DNA of 64,000 bases from the NCBI RefSeq assembly GCF_000317555.1, contig NC_019745.1:2294001-2358000 (forward strand), given 5' to 3'. Each line of letters starts with the position of its first letter. Positions within the stretch are counted from its first letter, which is position 1. Positions 1 through 8,841 of this stretch are shown here, piece by piece. The notes beneath the pieces are model-generated. The model saw only the letters and a program-made list of their open reading frames with translations, made no database searches and was not told the origin of the DNA. The position numbers and the translations under genes were made by a program. The stretch comes from Gloeocapsa sp. PCC 7428. GTDB lineage: Bacteria; Cyanobacteriota; Cyanobacteriia; Cyanobacteriales; Chroococcidiopsidaceae.

Positions 1-424
1 AGGATATTTGTTTAGATAAATCTTGCTCCAGTCGCTCTAATAAAGTATTAACATCAGTTGCTAATTGGGCATAACAAATAGGCGGTGCAGGTTCTGGTTC
101 ATAATGTATTAGCTTAATTTGTTCGCTACCAATGCCAATAATTAGAACTTCTTTTTCAGGTTGATGATTATCAACAATACCTAGAATTTCTTGAATTTGG
201 TTTTCTACATTATCATTCAAGGTTTCAATTGCCGACTTTGGACAATACACAAAATGCGGTTGTGGCTTTAAATTAATTCCTAACGTTCCTTGACTATCGC
301 CATTTTCTAGCCATAATCCCCAAGACAAAGCTGCGAGTTGTTGCTGATTTACTTTAGCAAATTGATCTAGTTGACGTCGCCAAGTGTTTTCTTGAGAATG
401 AGGTTGAGGGCTACCAAAAAACAT
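1..424 (-). CDS. conserved cyanobacterial protein, possibly CcmS-like (partial, C-terminus off window)
   Basis: An open frame starts at ATG 424 and runs off the left edge, giving about 141 residues. It begins MFFGSPQPHSQENTWRRQLD and contains AALSWGLWLENGDSQGTLGI and PHFVYCPKSAIETLN, with a soluble, slightly acidic composition and no signal peptide or membrane segment. From memory this matches a small conserved cyanobacterial family that has been named beta-carboxysome assembly chaperone CcmS. I cannot confirm that without a search, so no symbol is given. It is read in the same direction as the ABC exporter, which lies upstream of it, with about 75 bases between them. That gap holds the short repeat GGTAATTGGTAATTG. 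Confidence 0.6.
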   Translation of the reverse strand, partial: MFFGSPQPHSQENTWRRQLDQFAKVNQQQLAALSWGLWLENGDSQGTLGINLKPQPHFVYCPKSAIETLNDNVENQIQEILGIVDNHQPEKEVLIIGIGSEQIKLIHYEPEPAPPICYAQLATDVNTLLERLEQDLSKQIS

Positions 425-500
425 AAGCAATTCAAAATTTAGAGACTGGTAATGGGTAATCGGTAATTGGTAATTGAGGGACTATGCAAAATAGTTTACT

Positions 501-2344
501 TTAACCCTGATTGTACTCGCCAAAGGCTGGTATAGATGCCTTGTTGGTCGATAAGTTCTTCGTGAGTACCTTTCTCAACTAACTTACCGTATTCCATAAC
601 GTAGATACAATCAGCATTACGCACAGTAGATAGCCGATGTGCGATTACCTATGGTACGCTACGCGAACGCAATCGTTGTACGATTCATCGTAATTTTCTC
701 AAGCGATCGCTGAATCGCAGCTTCAGTTTCATTATCTACTGCGGAAGTTGCTTCATCCAAAATCAAAATTGGAGGATTTTTCAGAACCGCGCGGGCGATT
801 GCAATTCTTTGTCTTTGTCCTCCCGATAACTTTTGTCCGCGTTCGCCAACGATGGTATCGTAATCTTGAGGAAGTTGCATAATAAATTCATGCGCTTCGG
901 CAATGGTAGCAGCATGGACAATTTCGGCGGGGGTTGCGTCGAAACTACCATAGGCAATATTTTCGGCGACTGTGCCGTGAAACAAAAACACATCTTGGCT
1001 AACTAACCCAATCGCGCGACGCAAATCGTCAAATCTCAAATCGCGTAACTCAATGCCATCAAGCGTAATACTCCCCGATCGCACTTCATACAACCGCAAC
1101 AAGAGTTTTACCAAAGTACTCTTACCCGAACCGGTAGAACCGACAATTGCGATCGTTTTTCCCGCCGGAACCGACAATGATAAGTTTTCAATAACCGAAT
1201 CGCGTCCATTATAAGCAAAGGTAACATGGTGCAATTCAATCTCACCTCGTACCTTCTCCACAGGAAGCGCCACATCTCCAGTATGAATCGCCACTGGAGT
1301 ATCGAGTAAATTCATCACGCGACTTGTGGAAGCCATCGCGCGTTGATACTGATCAAACGTTTCGCCTAATCGCGTTAAAGGCCATAACAATCGCTGAATC
1401 AAAAACACCAATACGCTGTAAGTTCCGACAGTAATTGTACCTTGCACCGCCGCCAAACCACCGTAGAGCAATAATGCGGTAAAGCCTGCCAAAATAATCA
1501 TGCGAATCAGTGGCACAAACGCCGCAGAAAGTGCGTTCACGAAGTGTGCGCTTTGCGCATTCGCCTTTCTATTACTTTGACGATAAGCATGACTTTCTTC
1601 TTGTACCCGTTGGGCTTCGTAGTCTTCTGCAACAAAGCTTTTAATTGTCAACATTCCTGACAAATTATTTGCAAGACGCGAATTGAGAAAACCCACTTTC
1701 TCACGCACATCTGCATAACGCGGCGCTAACAATCGTTGAAACGCCACCGAACCCCAAAGAATAAATGGCATAGGAAGCATTGCCATCCAAGCTACACTCG
1801 GAGCCATAATAAAGAAAGCACCCGCCATCACAACCACTGTTGTTGTCACTTGAATTAAATCATTCGCACCAATATCTAAAAAGCGTTCTAACTGGTTGAT
1901 ATCATCACTTAAGATTGACATCAAACCGCCTGTACTGCGTTCTTCAAAATAAGCTAATTCTAATTCTTGTAAATGTTGATAAGTATCTAAACGCAAATCG
2001 TGTTGAATTGTTTGAGCTAAATTTCGCCATTGTCGGGAATGAGCATATTCAAAAAGCGACTCAAAAATCCAAAGAATAACAGTTAGAATAGAAAGAATAA
2101 TAAATTGTGCATAAACATCTTGTACACCCCAACGAGCAATGATTGAATCTTGCTGATTGACAACGACATCAACAGCAATACCAATTAAAGCAGGTGGTGC
2201 TAAATCAAATACTTTATTTAACACTGAATACAGCGATGCCAACCAAATTTGACCGCGATATTGACGAGTGTATTCGAGTAAGCGATAGAGAGGATATTGA
2301 CGACGATTTCTTTGACTGTACTTTTGTTTCGACACTAAAACCAC
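501..2344 (-). pseudogene. ABC exporter (MsbA/LmrA-type half transporter) broken by a 22-nt insertion
   Basis: This is a half-size exporter with an N-terminal six-helix membrane domain (about residues 35-330) and a C-terminal ATPase. Walker A (GSTGSGKST), the Q-loop region, the signature LSGGQ and Walker B with D-loop ([12 protein letters not shown]) are all present. The frame stops at 659, right after RTTI. The expected switch-histidine motif AHR is missing there because about 22 extra bases (648-669) sit between ATTG and TAATCGC. They shift the frame and supply a TAG stop. Beyond the insert the family's C-terminus continues in another frame ([16 protein letters not shown]...) to a TAA at 501-503. 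The truncated product keeps most of the ATPase but lacks the H-loop, so transport activity is doubtful. Substrate unknown; MsbA-like lipid or drug export is typical for the family. Confidence 0.85.
648..669. repeat. 22-nt short repeat inserted in the ABC exporter gene
   Basis: The bases between GCGATTAC and AATCGTTG include GGTACGCTACGCGAACGC. Removing 22 nt restores an unbroken ABC transporter frame with the motif [27 protein letters not shown]-type strings are common short repeats in cyanobacterial genomes. A target duplication is not obvious (at most one base). Confidence 0.7.
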
Positions 2345-2746
2345 CTTGCTAGTACACAGATTAGTTAATTAATTTAATAATTTATTTCTTCAATTAATAA
2401 TTTGTCGCTCTACTAATTAAGCTTTGCCACCTTTTTAATAATAGGTATACCTCTCATCAATTCTCCTCCCTTTCTGTTAGCGCTGTATTCTCTGCGCACT
2501 CTGTGGTAGCCTACGACAAGCCCTTCGGGTTCGCAGTCGCTTCAAGTCGGCAAAGCCGCCCAACGCGCTGCTCACCGCTATGCGTCTACGTTTAAAAACA
2601 ATACTTTCTTTTTAAGATTTAATTATAATTTCATTTCTTCTTACAAGACCAACCAATAATGAAAAATCATGCTAATGGTTGATTCCCACTAATATTAAAT
2701 AACCACACAATTGTAGTGCTTTTAAAAGAGGATATCCTTTTCACAA
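2345..2746. other. intergenic region with short palindromic repeats
   Basis: No gene is seen in these 402 bases between two divergent genes. An AT-rich part (2345-2490) is followed at about 2505-2590 by a GC-rich block with AAGCCCTTCGGGTT, GTCGGCAAAGCCGCCC and CTATGCGTCTACG. This is typical of mosaic small repeats in cyanobacteria. The promoter of the downstream plus-strand gene must lie in the AT-rich stretch 2600-2735; AAGAGGATATCC at 2724-2735 includes its ribosome binding site. Confidence 0.5.
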
Positions 2747-3799
2747 ATGTCATCATTCTTGCTATACGGTGCAAACGGTTACACTGGAGAACTCATCGCG
2801 CGATTGGCAGTCCAAAAAGGGCTAACGCCAATTCTTGCAGGGCGTAATCCTCAAAAAATAGCACCATTAGCGACAGAACTAGGACTAGAGTATTGTACAT
2901 TCACCCTAGAGGATACCGCCGCTGTTGACGAAGCGTTAGCCGACGTACCAGTTGTTTTAAACTGTGCAGGTCCTTTTTCGCAAACAGCAAAACCGCTCGT
3001 TGCCGGATGTTTACGCAAGAAGACGCATTATTTAGACATTACCGGAGAAGTTGCCGTATTTGAAGCGATCGCCTCTCAAACTTCCCTAGCCCAAACCGCA
3101 GAGGTTATGCTACTTCCTGGTGTAGGTTTTGATGTTGTTCCTTCCGATTGTCTCGCTGCGCATCTCAAAACTCGACTTCCCAACGCAACACAACTTACCC
3201 TTGCATTTCAAGCACTAGGCAAAATTTCACGCGGAACAGCAATAACAATGGTCGAAGCCCAAGGTAAAGGCGGTTTAGTACGCCGTAATGGAGTTCTCAC
3301 TTTTGTTCCCGCAGCCTGGAAAACGCGAACAATTGATTTTGGCAACGGCGCAGTTACCGCTGTAACAATTCCCTGGGGAGATGTATCTACTGCTTTTTAC
3401 AGTACAGGTATTCCTAACATTGAAGTTTACGCCGCCTTTCCCACACCAGTGCGCATAGGAATGGTTGCAACGCGCTATCTCGGTGGATTACTAAGCCTAC
3501 CACCCGTGCAAAACCTACAAAAACGTTTGATTCAAAATCAGTTACCAGGACCTAGTGAAATAGAACGCACTCAAGGAGCAAGTATACTGTGGGGAGAAGT
3601 TACAGACGACGCTGGTAAAACTGCAACATCACGTCTGCAATGTCCTGAAGGTTACACGTTAACAACAGTGACAGCCGTAGAAGTTGTTTCGAGAGTTCTT
3701 GCAGGACGATTTCACCCTGGATTTCAAACACCATCGCTAGTTTATGGTGCAGACTTCATTTTAGATTTTGATGGAGTTGTGCGTGAAGATTTGAATTAA
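2747..3799 (+). CDS. saccharopine dehydrogenase-like NAD(P)-binding protein (trans-acting enoyl reductase type)
   Basis: The 350-residue protein opens with a Rossmann fold (FLLYGANGYTGELIARLA, residues 4-21) and the GRNPQK segment. These are the hallmarks of the saccharopine dehydrogenase NADP-binding family, which in bacteria includes trans-acting enoyl reductases of lipid synthesis. A second conserved patch, VLNCAGPFSQTAKPLV, follows at about 70-85, then LDITGEV and LLPGVGFDVVPSDC. No signal peptide or transmembrane helix is evident. The gene stands alone, so the substrate cannot be inferred from neighbours. True lysine-pathway saccharopine dehydrogenase is unlikely, because the C-terminal part does not look like that subgroup. 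Confidence 0.8.
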   Translation: MSSFLLYGANGYTGELIARLAVQKGLTPILAGRNPQKIAPLATELGLEYCTFTLEDTAAVDEALADVPVVLNCAGPFSQTAKPLVAGCLRKKTHYLDITGEVAVFEAIASQTSLAQTAEVMLLPGVGFDVVPSDCLAAHLKTRLPNATQLTLAFQALGKISRGTAITMVEAQGKGGLVRRNGVLTFVPAAWKTRTIDFGNGAVTAVTIPWGDVSTAFYSTGIPNIEVYAAFPTPVRIGMVATRYLGGLLSLPPVQNLQKRLIQNQLPGPSEIERTQGASILWGEVTDDAGKTATSRLQCPEGYTLTTVTAVEVVSRVLAGRFHPGFQTPSLVYGADFILDFDGVVREDLN

Positions 3800-3846
3800 C
3801 TTGGTAATGGGTAATTGGTAATTGGGAGTATAATTAATTCAAAAAA

Positions 3847-4833
3847 TCAAAACTTATTTTTTAGCTTATTTAATACTCGCTGGATTCTTAGTTGTACTAT
3901 ACGTGTAGTTGTTAAGTCTTGAATATTACTAGATAAGTGTTTTTTACAATCAAAAAACTCGTTGATATCCTCTAAAATGGTTTGCAAGCGTTTTAGAATA
4001 TTTTGAGTTCGATATTCTGCAAAAAATGATTCAGGTAGTGTAACCGCTGCTGATGTTCCTATTGCTTTTAAAATCCTTTTAATATCATAATCTTGCGCAT
4101 ACCCAGCAATCTTATAGCAGTTGAAACCTGGATCTAAGTAATCAGAAAGTCCACCATTAATACTAGAGAAAACTTGACAACCACACGCCATAGCTTCCAT
4201 TGGTTGCAGTCCAAAGCCCTCGCTAACACCTTGTGTTGCCCAATATTCAGCCGAGTCATAAAGATAAACCTTAGCACGATTGAATAATCCTGCTAAATCT
4301 TCTACATAAGAATCAACAACAACAACATTACATTGCTGTTTTAAGGCGGGAATTAGTTGCTGTAGTAGATAATGCGAAGACTTTCGGGCTTGAACTAAGA
4401 CATCAATATCACGTTCTATGTGTAAATTTTGAAACTCTTCAGATATTTGATTGGGTAAATAGTAAATTAACGAATTGGGTGCATATTGTCCCCAATATCC
4501 CATTGTGTTTCGGCTAACTGTAATAATTGGAATACTTGCAGGCAACTTGAATGCGTAACCTGTACTATGAGCATGATAAACAACGTTATAAGCTGCTAGT
4601 TTACGCGCAAGTTTTGGAATATCAAATCCCCAACTAATCACAAAAATTACATCATCTAAGTTTTTTTGTAATAAATCATCGAGAAACAGCGTATCTTTTT
4701 CTTTTTGGCGGTATGTGACAACTTCTGCGTGACACACCTGCTTTACCAAGTGCAAGGTTTTTAACTCCGCCCAAAGTCCACCACACGCAAATTTACCACC
4801 TGTTCCTGGAACCAAAAAATACACTCTCATCAT
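3847..4833 (-). CDS. glycosyltransferase, GT4-like
   Basis: The 328-residue protein has two Rossmann-like halves. The second carries the nucleotide-sugar binding signature EGFGLQPMEAMACGCQVFSS (about residues 204-223), the E-x7-E region of retaining GT4 enzymes, followed by GGLSDYLDPG. Residues 1-110 form the acceptor half (VYFLVPGTGGKFACGGLWAE). It is cytoplasmic with no membrane segment. It is read divergently from dapL with about 68 bases between starts. Sugar donor and acceptor are unknown; cell-surface polysaccharide synthesis is the usual role. ATG ATG at 4828-4833 gives two possible starts, preceded by GGGAGAG. Confidence 0.75.
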   Translation of the reverse strand: MMRVYFLVPGTGGKFACGGLWAELKTLHLVKQVCHAEVVTYRQKEKDTLFLDDLLQKNLDDVIFVISWGFDIPKLARKLAAYNVVYHAHSTGYAFKLPASIPIITVSRNTMGYWGQYAPNSLIYYLPNQISEEFQNLHIERDIDVLVQARKSSHYLLQQLIPALKQQCNVVVVDSYVEDLAGLFNRAKVYLYDSAEYWATQGVSEGFGLQPMEAMACGCQVFSSINGGLSDYLDPGFNCYKIAGYAQDYDIKRILKAIGTSAAVTLPESFFAEYRTQNILKRLQTILEDINEFFDCKKHLSSNIQDLTTTRIVQLRIQRVLNKLKNKF

Positions 4834-4901
4834 CTCTCCCTCACTCCTCGATTAGGGATAATTGGCAGTAAGCTATTCTACGGTATTCAAGGCGATTCTA
4901 C

Positions 4902-6137
4902 ATGGCAACGATTAACGATAACTATCTCAAACTCAAAGCAGGCTACCTATTTCCAGAAATTGCCCGACGCGTGAATGCTTTTGCTGACGCGAATCCAGAA
5001 GCGAATATTATTCGATTGGGAATTGGAGATGTTACTGAACCATTACCACAAGCGTGCCGCAGCGCGATGATCAAAGCGGTGGAAGAAATGGGCGATCGCG
5101 CGACCTTTAAAGGCTATGGTCCGGAACAAGGTTATGCTTGGTTAAGGGAAAAAATTGCCACGCATGACTTTCAAGCACGTGGATGCGATATTGATGCTTC
5201 CGAAATCTTTATTTCTGATGGTTCTAAGTGCGATACAGGCAACATTCTTGATATTTTTGGTGATGATAATGCGATCGCTGTCACCGATCCTGTTTATCCT
5301 GTGTATGTCGATACCAATGTCATGGCAGGGCATACGGGTGAAATTAATGATAAAGGCGAATATGCAGGTTTAGTCTATCTGCCAATTACCGCAGAAAATA
5401 ACTTTACTGCTGAAATTCCCACGCAAAAAGTTGATTTAATTTATCTGTGCTTCCCCAATAACCCTACAGGTGCAACCGCGACGAAAGAACACCTCAAATC
5501 CTGGGTAGACTACGCCAAAGCGCATAACTCCATTATCTTCTTTGATGCTGCCTACGAAGCTTATATCACCGAGCCAGAATTACCGCATTCGATTTATGAA
5601 ATTGACGGGGCGCGAGATTGTGCGATCGAATTTCGTTCTTTTTCTAAAAATGCAGGTTTTACGGGAACTCGTTGTGCATTAACAGTTGTTCCCAAAACAC
5701 TCACCGCCAAAGCTGCGGATGGTTCGGATGTAGAATTGTGGAAACTGTGGAACCGCCGTCAATCAACAAAGTTCAATGGCGTCTCTTATATCGTGCAACG
5801 CGGTGCAGAAGCGGTATATTCTGATGAAGGACAAGCGCAAATTAAAGCCTTGGTAAGCTTTTATCTCGAAAATGCCAAAATCATCCGCGAACAACTCACC
5901 GCCGCTGGAATCGCCGTGTATGGTGGTGTAAATGCGCCTTATGTTTGGGTACAAACACCGAATAATCTTTCAAGTTGGGATTTCTTTGATAAATTGCTGC
6001 ATACTTGCAATGTAGTCGGAACTCCTGGTTCGGGTTTTGGTGCAGCAGGTGAAGGGTATTTCCGTATTTCTGCATTCAATAGTCGCGAGAATGTCGAAGA
6101 AGCTATGAAGCGGATTACTGAGAAGTTTAAAGTCTAA
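4902..6137 (+). CDS. dapL: LL-diaminopimelate aminotransferase
   Basis: The enzyme converts tetrahydrodipicolinate to LL-2,6-diaminopimelate in one PLP-dependent step, the lysine and peptidoglycan precursor route used by cyanobacteria and plants. The 411-residue protein has the family start [34 protein letters not shown] (about 40-53), the PLP-binding segment FDAAYEAYI and the Schiff-base lysine in [14 protein letters not shown] (about 248-261). Length and motifs are normal. It is monocistronic, divergent from a glycosyltransferase and convergent with a RAYT transposase. Confidence 0.97.
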   Translation: MATINDNYLKLKAGYLFPEIARRVNAFADANPEANIIRLGIGDVTEPLPQACRSAMIKAVEEMGDRATFKGYGPEQGYAWLREKIATHDFQARGCDIDASEIFISDGSKCDTGNILDIFGDDNAIAVTDPVYPVYVDTNVMAGHTGEINDKGEYAGLVYLPITAENNFTAEIPTQKVDLIYLCFPNNPTGATATKEHLKSWVDYAKAHNSIIFFDAAYEAYITEPELPHSIYEIDGARDCAIEFRSFSKNAGFTGTRCALTVVPKTLTAKAADGSDVELWKLWNRRQSTKFNGVSYIVQRGAEAVYSDEGQAQIKALVSFYLENAKIIREQLTAAGIAVYGGVNAPYVWVQTPNNLSSWDFFDKLLHTCNVVGTPGSGFGAAGEGYFRISAFNSRENVEEAMKRITEKFKV

Positions 6138-6162
6138 GATTTCTCGGTTTTAAAATGACAAT

Positions 6163-6184
6163 TAGGGTAGATTAGTCTACCCTA
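6163..6184. terminator. hairpin between convergent dapL and RAYT genes
   Basis: TAGGGTAGA-TTAG-TCTACCCTA is a perfect 9-bp stem with a 4-nt loop, ending 4 bases before the RAYT stop codon. There is no clear U-tract on either strand. It could act as a weak bidirectional terminator or be a REP-like hairpin of the neighbouring RAYT. Confidence 0.4.
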
Positions 6185-6188
6185 TCGA

Positions 6189-6758
6189 TTAGTCGGGATT
6201 TTGCGGATGTAAGCGATCGTTTTCCCAAGCGATAGGGTTCATTTGGATGTAATGACGTACTCTTGGTAACGATGATTTGTCGTGAATAATGCGTTCGTAA
6301 TAATTTTTTTGCCAAACAGGGGTTTTGGGGGCGCTGCGGATAATGTTGATGCGTTTGGTGGCGGCGGATTTGAATGAACCAATCATCGTGGGTAATGATC
6401 CTGGAATTGGTTTGCCGAATTTACCCTGGTAGGGACATGGCATTGCCATGTCCCTACCGTCATTGGTTATTGCCATGTCCCTACCGTTGTTGGTTATCAT
6501 CAAAATTCCATGAACGTGATTGGGCATTACCACAAATGCATCTAATTGAACTCTGGAAAAATGTTGTGGAATTTGTTGCCAACATTCTGCTACAATTTGT
6601 CCATACGCATTTAACTCCATGACCCCGTTTCTAATTACTCCAAACAAACATCTTCGTTGATGTGTACAGATTGTAATAAAATAGGCACCTACTGAAGAGT
6701 AATCATATCCTTTTAGGCGAATTGAGCGGCGATGGTGTTTTTCAGGATCGTATTTCAT
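6189..6758 (-). CDS. REP-associated tyrosine transposase (RAYT, Y1/HUH family)
   Basis: The 189-residue protein has the RAYT pattern. It starts RRSIRLKGYDYSSVGAYFIT, followed by ICTHQRRCLFG, the HUH metal site in VVMPNHVHGILM (about 76-87), and the C-terminal YYERIIHDKSSLPRVRHYI with the nucleophilic tyrosine region. RAYTs are single-strand DNA transposases that excise or copy REP palindromes. Residues about 88-110 are an insertion relative to relatives. It is encoded by a 15-bp palindrome plus a 27-nt tandem duplication, giving NGRDMAIT-NDGRDMAM. The insertion keeps the frame, so the protein may still work. It is convergent with dapL. Confidence 0.85.
   Translation of the reverse strand: MKYDPEKHHRRSIRLKGYDYSSVGAYFITICTHQRRCLFGVIRNGVMELNAYGQIVAECWQQIPQHFSRVQLDAFVVMPNHVHGILMITNNGRDMAITNDGRDMAMPCPYQGKFGKPIPGSLPTMIGSFKSAATKRINIIRSAPKTPVWQKNYYERIIHDKSSLPRVRHYIQMNPIAWENDRLHPQNPD
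6428..6495. repeat. REP-like palindrome and 27-nt tandem repeat inside the RAYT gene
   Basis: GGTAGGGACATGGCA (6428-6442) and TGCCATGTCCCTACC (6444-6458) form a perfect 15-bp inverted repeat with a 1-nt loop. A 27-nt unit starting ATTGCCATGTCCCTACCGT occurs at 6442-6468 and again at 6469-6495 with two mismatches. Both preserve the reading frame of the RAYT. Confidence 0.9.
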
Positions 6759-6956
6759 GCAATAACTAGCTGAACCTTTATAGATTCAGATTGCCCAAGC
6801 ATTGTGAAATACTAACTGCAAATCAATTTCCAATGAGATTAAGCTAATTTGTAGCGATCGCACCTTACCTTCACAATTCTCTACCTATTTAGGGTTTAAG
6901 AAATGCGCAAGAATCCTTTACCCTAAGTTAATATACTTACTCTTAGGAGGTGCGCG

Positions 6957-7082
6957 ATGCCCATACCAAAGAGAAATGATGATGAAGTTAATGAAATTGA
7001 TGTTGATGCAGGAACTCTTCTTGTTGTTGTGTCTGCATTAATTTTCATACCTCTTTTACTTGTTGGTTTTTTCTCTCAATAA
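6957..7082 (+). CDS. 41-residue single-pass membrane protein, unknown
   Basis: This small gene has a very good ribosome binding site (TTAGGAGG, 8 bases before ATG). The product starts MPIPKRNDDEVNEIDVD, a charged acidic N-terminus, and ends in one hydrophobic helix (about residues 19-39, LLVVVSALIFIPLLLVGFF). This is the size and design of small photosystem or membrane-complex subunits, but I do not recognise it as a known Psb, Psa, Pet or Ndh subunit. It stands alone between the RAYT and a convergent aminotransferase gene, with a hairpin after it. No function can be assigned. Confidence 0.6.
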   Translation: MPIPKRNDDEVNEIDVDAGTLLVVVSALIFIPLLLVGFFSQ

Positions 7083-7112
7083 GCTTGCAGTTTTGCACTA
7101 ACAAATCATGAG

Positions 7113-7142
7113 ATACAGGCGAAGATGCTTTTACGCCTGTAT
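7113..7142. terminator. hairpin between convergent genes
   Basis: ATACAGGCG and CGCCTGTAT form a perfect 9-bp stem with a 12-nt loop. It lies between the stop of the 41-residue membrane protein gene and the stop of the aminotransferase gene read the other way. The U-tract is weak, so this is a probable but unproven bidirectional terminator. Confidence 0.45.
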
Positions 7143-7156
7143 TCAACTTGTGAATC

Positions 7157-8305
7157 TTAATGTGGTAAAACTTGCCGTAAAGCACCTAAAAGTTGATCGA
7201 CACTTTCTTTACGGCTATTAATGCCCATCAATCCTACACGCCAAACTTTACCAGCTAATTCACCCAAACCACCGCCAATCTCGATATTGTACTCATTTAA
7301 TAACTGTCGAGCCACTGCCTTACCATCAACACCTTCGGGAATACACACAGTTGTGAGAGTGGGTAATCGAAACTCGCGTTCGACGTGTAGCTTTAGTCCT
7401 AGATCTTCTAATCCTTCCCAGAGGTACTCGACGTTTTTTTGATGGCGTTGCCAACAGTTTGCTAATCCTTCTTCGGCAACTAAACGCAAAGCTTCCCGCA
7501 AGGCATAGTATAAATTAATCGGCGCTGTGTGGTGATAAACGCGTTCTTGACCCCAATACTTACCTAACAAAGTCATATCGAGATACCAGTTTGCTACCTT
7601 ATTCTGACGCTGCTGCAACTTCTCCATCGCCCTTGCACTCATTGTAAAAGGCGAAGCCCCTGGCGGACATCCTAAACCTTTCTGGCTACAACTATACGCG
7701 AGGTCAACACCCCAAGCATCTAAAAAAATTGGTACGCCACCAAGACTTGTGACAGTATCTACGAGTAATAAACAGTCGAACTCGCTACACAACTCGCCAA
7801 CGCCTTCTAAAGGTTGCCTTGCACCTGTAGATGTTTCGGCATGAACCAGTGCTAAAATCGCTGGGCGATGCGTTTCTACAGCAGTTCGCAATTCTTCTAA
7901 GGAGAAAACTTGTCCCCAAGGTTTGGTTATTGTGCGGACATCTGCACCATAGCGCCCTGCCATATCGACCAAACGATTGCCAAAATAACCACTGACACCG
8001 ATTAAAACGACATCACCAGGTTCTACTGAATTTGCAATTGTGGCTTCCATCGCCGCAGTTCCCGTTCCACTGACTGCGATCGTCAAGGGATTTTCTGTTT
8101 GCCACACATAGCGTAGTAGCGACTGAATTTCATCCATCAGCGCCAAAAAGGTGGGATCGAGATGTCCTACGGGCTTTTTATTCATCGCTTGCAACACATC
8201 AGGATGCGCGTTTGATGGTCCTGGTCCTAATAGCAGGCGATTCGGCATCTCTAAAGGGGCAAGTTGCAGACGCTGCTTGTCGTTGATTGAAATCGTTTGT
8301 GTCAT
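7157..8305 (-). CDS. alanine--glyoxylate / serine--glyoxylate aminotransferase family
   Basis: This 382-residue class V PLP aminotransferase likely acts in photorespiratory glyoxylate metabolism (glyoxylate to glycine). Visible motifs are LLLGPGPSNAHPDVLQAM (about 24-41), AVSGTGTAAMEA (about 78-89), the cofactor aspartate in LLLVDTVTSLGG and the PLP lysine in SCSQKGLGCPPG (about 206-217). Length is normal. Soluble dehydrogenase SgcA-type proteins of cyanobacterial hydrogenase maturation belong to the same family, so the exact substrate pair is not certain. Confidence 0.88.
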   Translation of the reverse strand: MTQTISINDKQRLQLAPLEMPNRLLLGPGPSNAHPDVLQAMNKKPVGHLDPTFLALMDEIQSLLRYVWQTENPLTIAVSGTGTAAMEATIANSVEPGDVVLIGVSGYFGNRLVDMAGRYGADVRTITKPWGQVFSLEELRTAVETHRPAILALVHAETSTGARQPLEGVGELCSEFDCLLLVDTVTSLGGVPIFLDAWGVDLAYSCSQKGLGCPPGASPFTMSARAMEKLQQRQNKVANWYLDMTLLGKYWGQERVYHHTAPINLYYALREALRLVAEEGLANCWQRHQKNVEYLWEGLEDLGLKLHVEREFRLPTLTTVCIPEGVDGKAVARQLLNEYNIEIGGGLGELAGKVWRVGLMGINSRKESVDQLLGALRQVLPH

Positions 8306-8841
8306 TATTTGGTATCAGCCTATACTGTAATTAATTTAATCAATAAATAAAAGTCTAAACTGAGCAGGAAGCAAAACGTTATACAATCTGTGATTCACCC
8401 CATCTTAGTGTCAGTGGTTAGTGATTAGTGAACTAGACAATACTTATTTAAAAGTTAGAAACACCAATAGACTTCTTGCATGAATCACAAACGCCCTCTG
8501 ACTGAAGTCAGGGGCTACTCAAGCAAAGTGTACTTTCGTACATTGAAGCAAGACTTTTATCAATAAGTTCACATTGGTAGATTGTCTGATGTTGCTGAAT
8601 AGGAGTATGATTTGCCCCCTTATCTCAACTCTGGGGGAATCAAATTTTTCAAAGTCCCTCACGTGTGGGGAGCCACTGCGTTGCGGAGGTGTCCTCCGTT
8701 GTAGCAAGTGGCGTGGATTTAGGGGGCTTATACAAGTGCGGTTGCTTAACGATTCATACATTGATTCAGCGATGCCAGATTGTCTTTTGTTTGGCTGCGA
8801 ATTTATTCGTCAAGCATTCATGCAGGAGGTTTAATTACCAG
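8306..8841. other. intergenic region rich in small repeats
   Basis: No convincing gene is seen in 536 bases. The region holds a TTAGTGATTAGTGA direct repeat (about 8416-8430), the hairpin CTGACTGAAGTCAG (8499-8512), a CCCCC/GGGGG palindrome family block at about 8608-8672, the 42-nt palindromic element at 8673-8714 (listed separately), and the GTTACCAATTACC repeat at 8839-8851. Short open frames here have repeat-derived sequence and no family resemblance. Confidence 0.5.
8673..8714. repeat. 42-nt palindromic element, intergenic copy
   Basis: It starts CCACTGCGTTGC and ends GCAAGTGGCGT. It folds with outer arm CCACT/AGTGG and inner arm GGAGG-TGT-CCTCC. It has the same length and layout as the element inserted at 43361-43402, with base changes in the outer arm that preserve pairing (CCACT/AGTGG here, CCAGT/ACTGG there). 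Confidence 0.8.
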
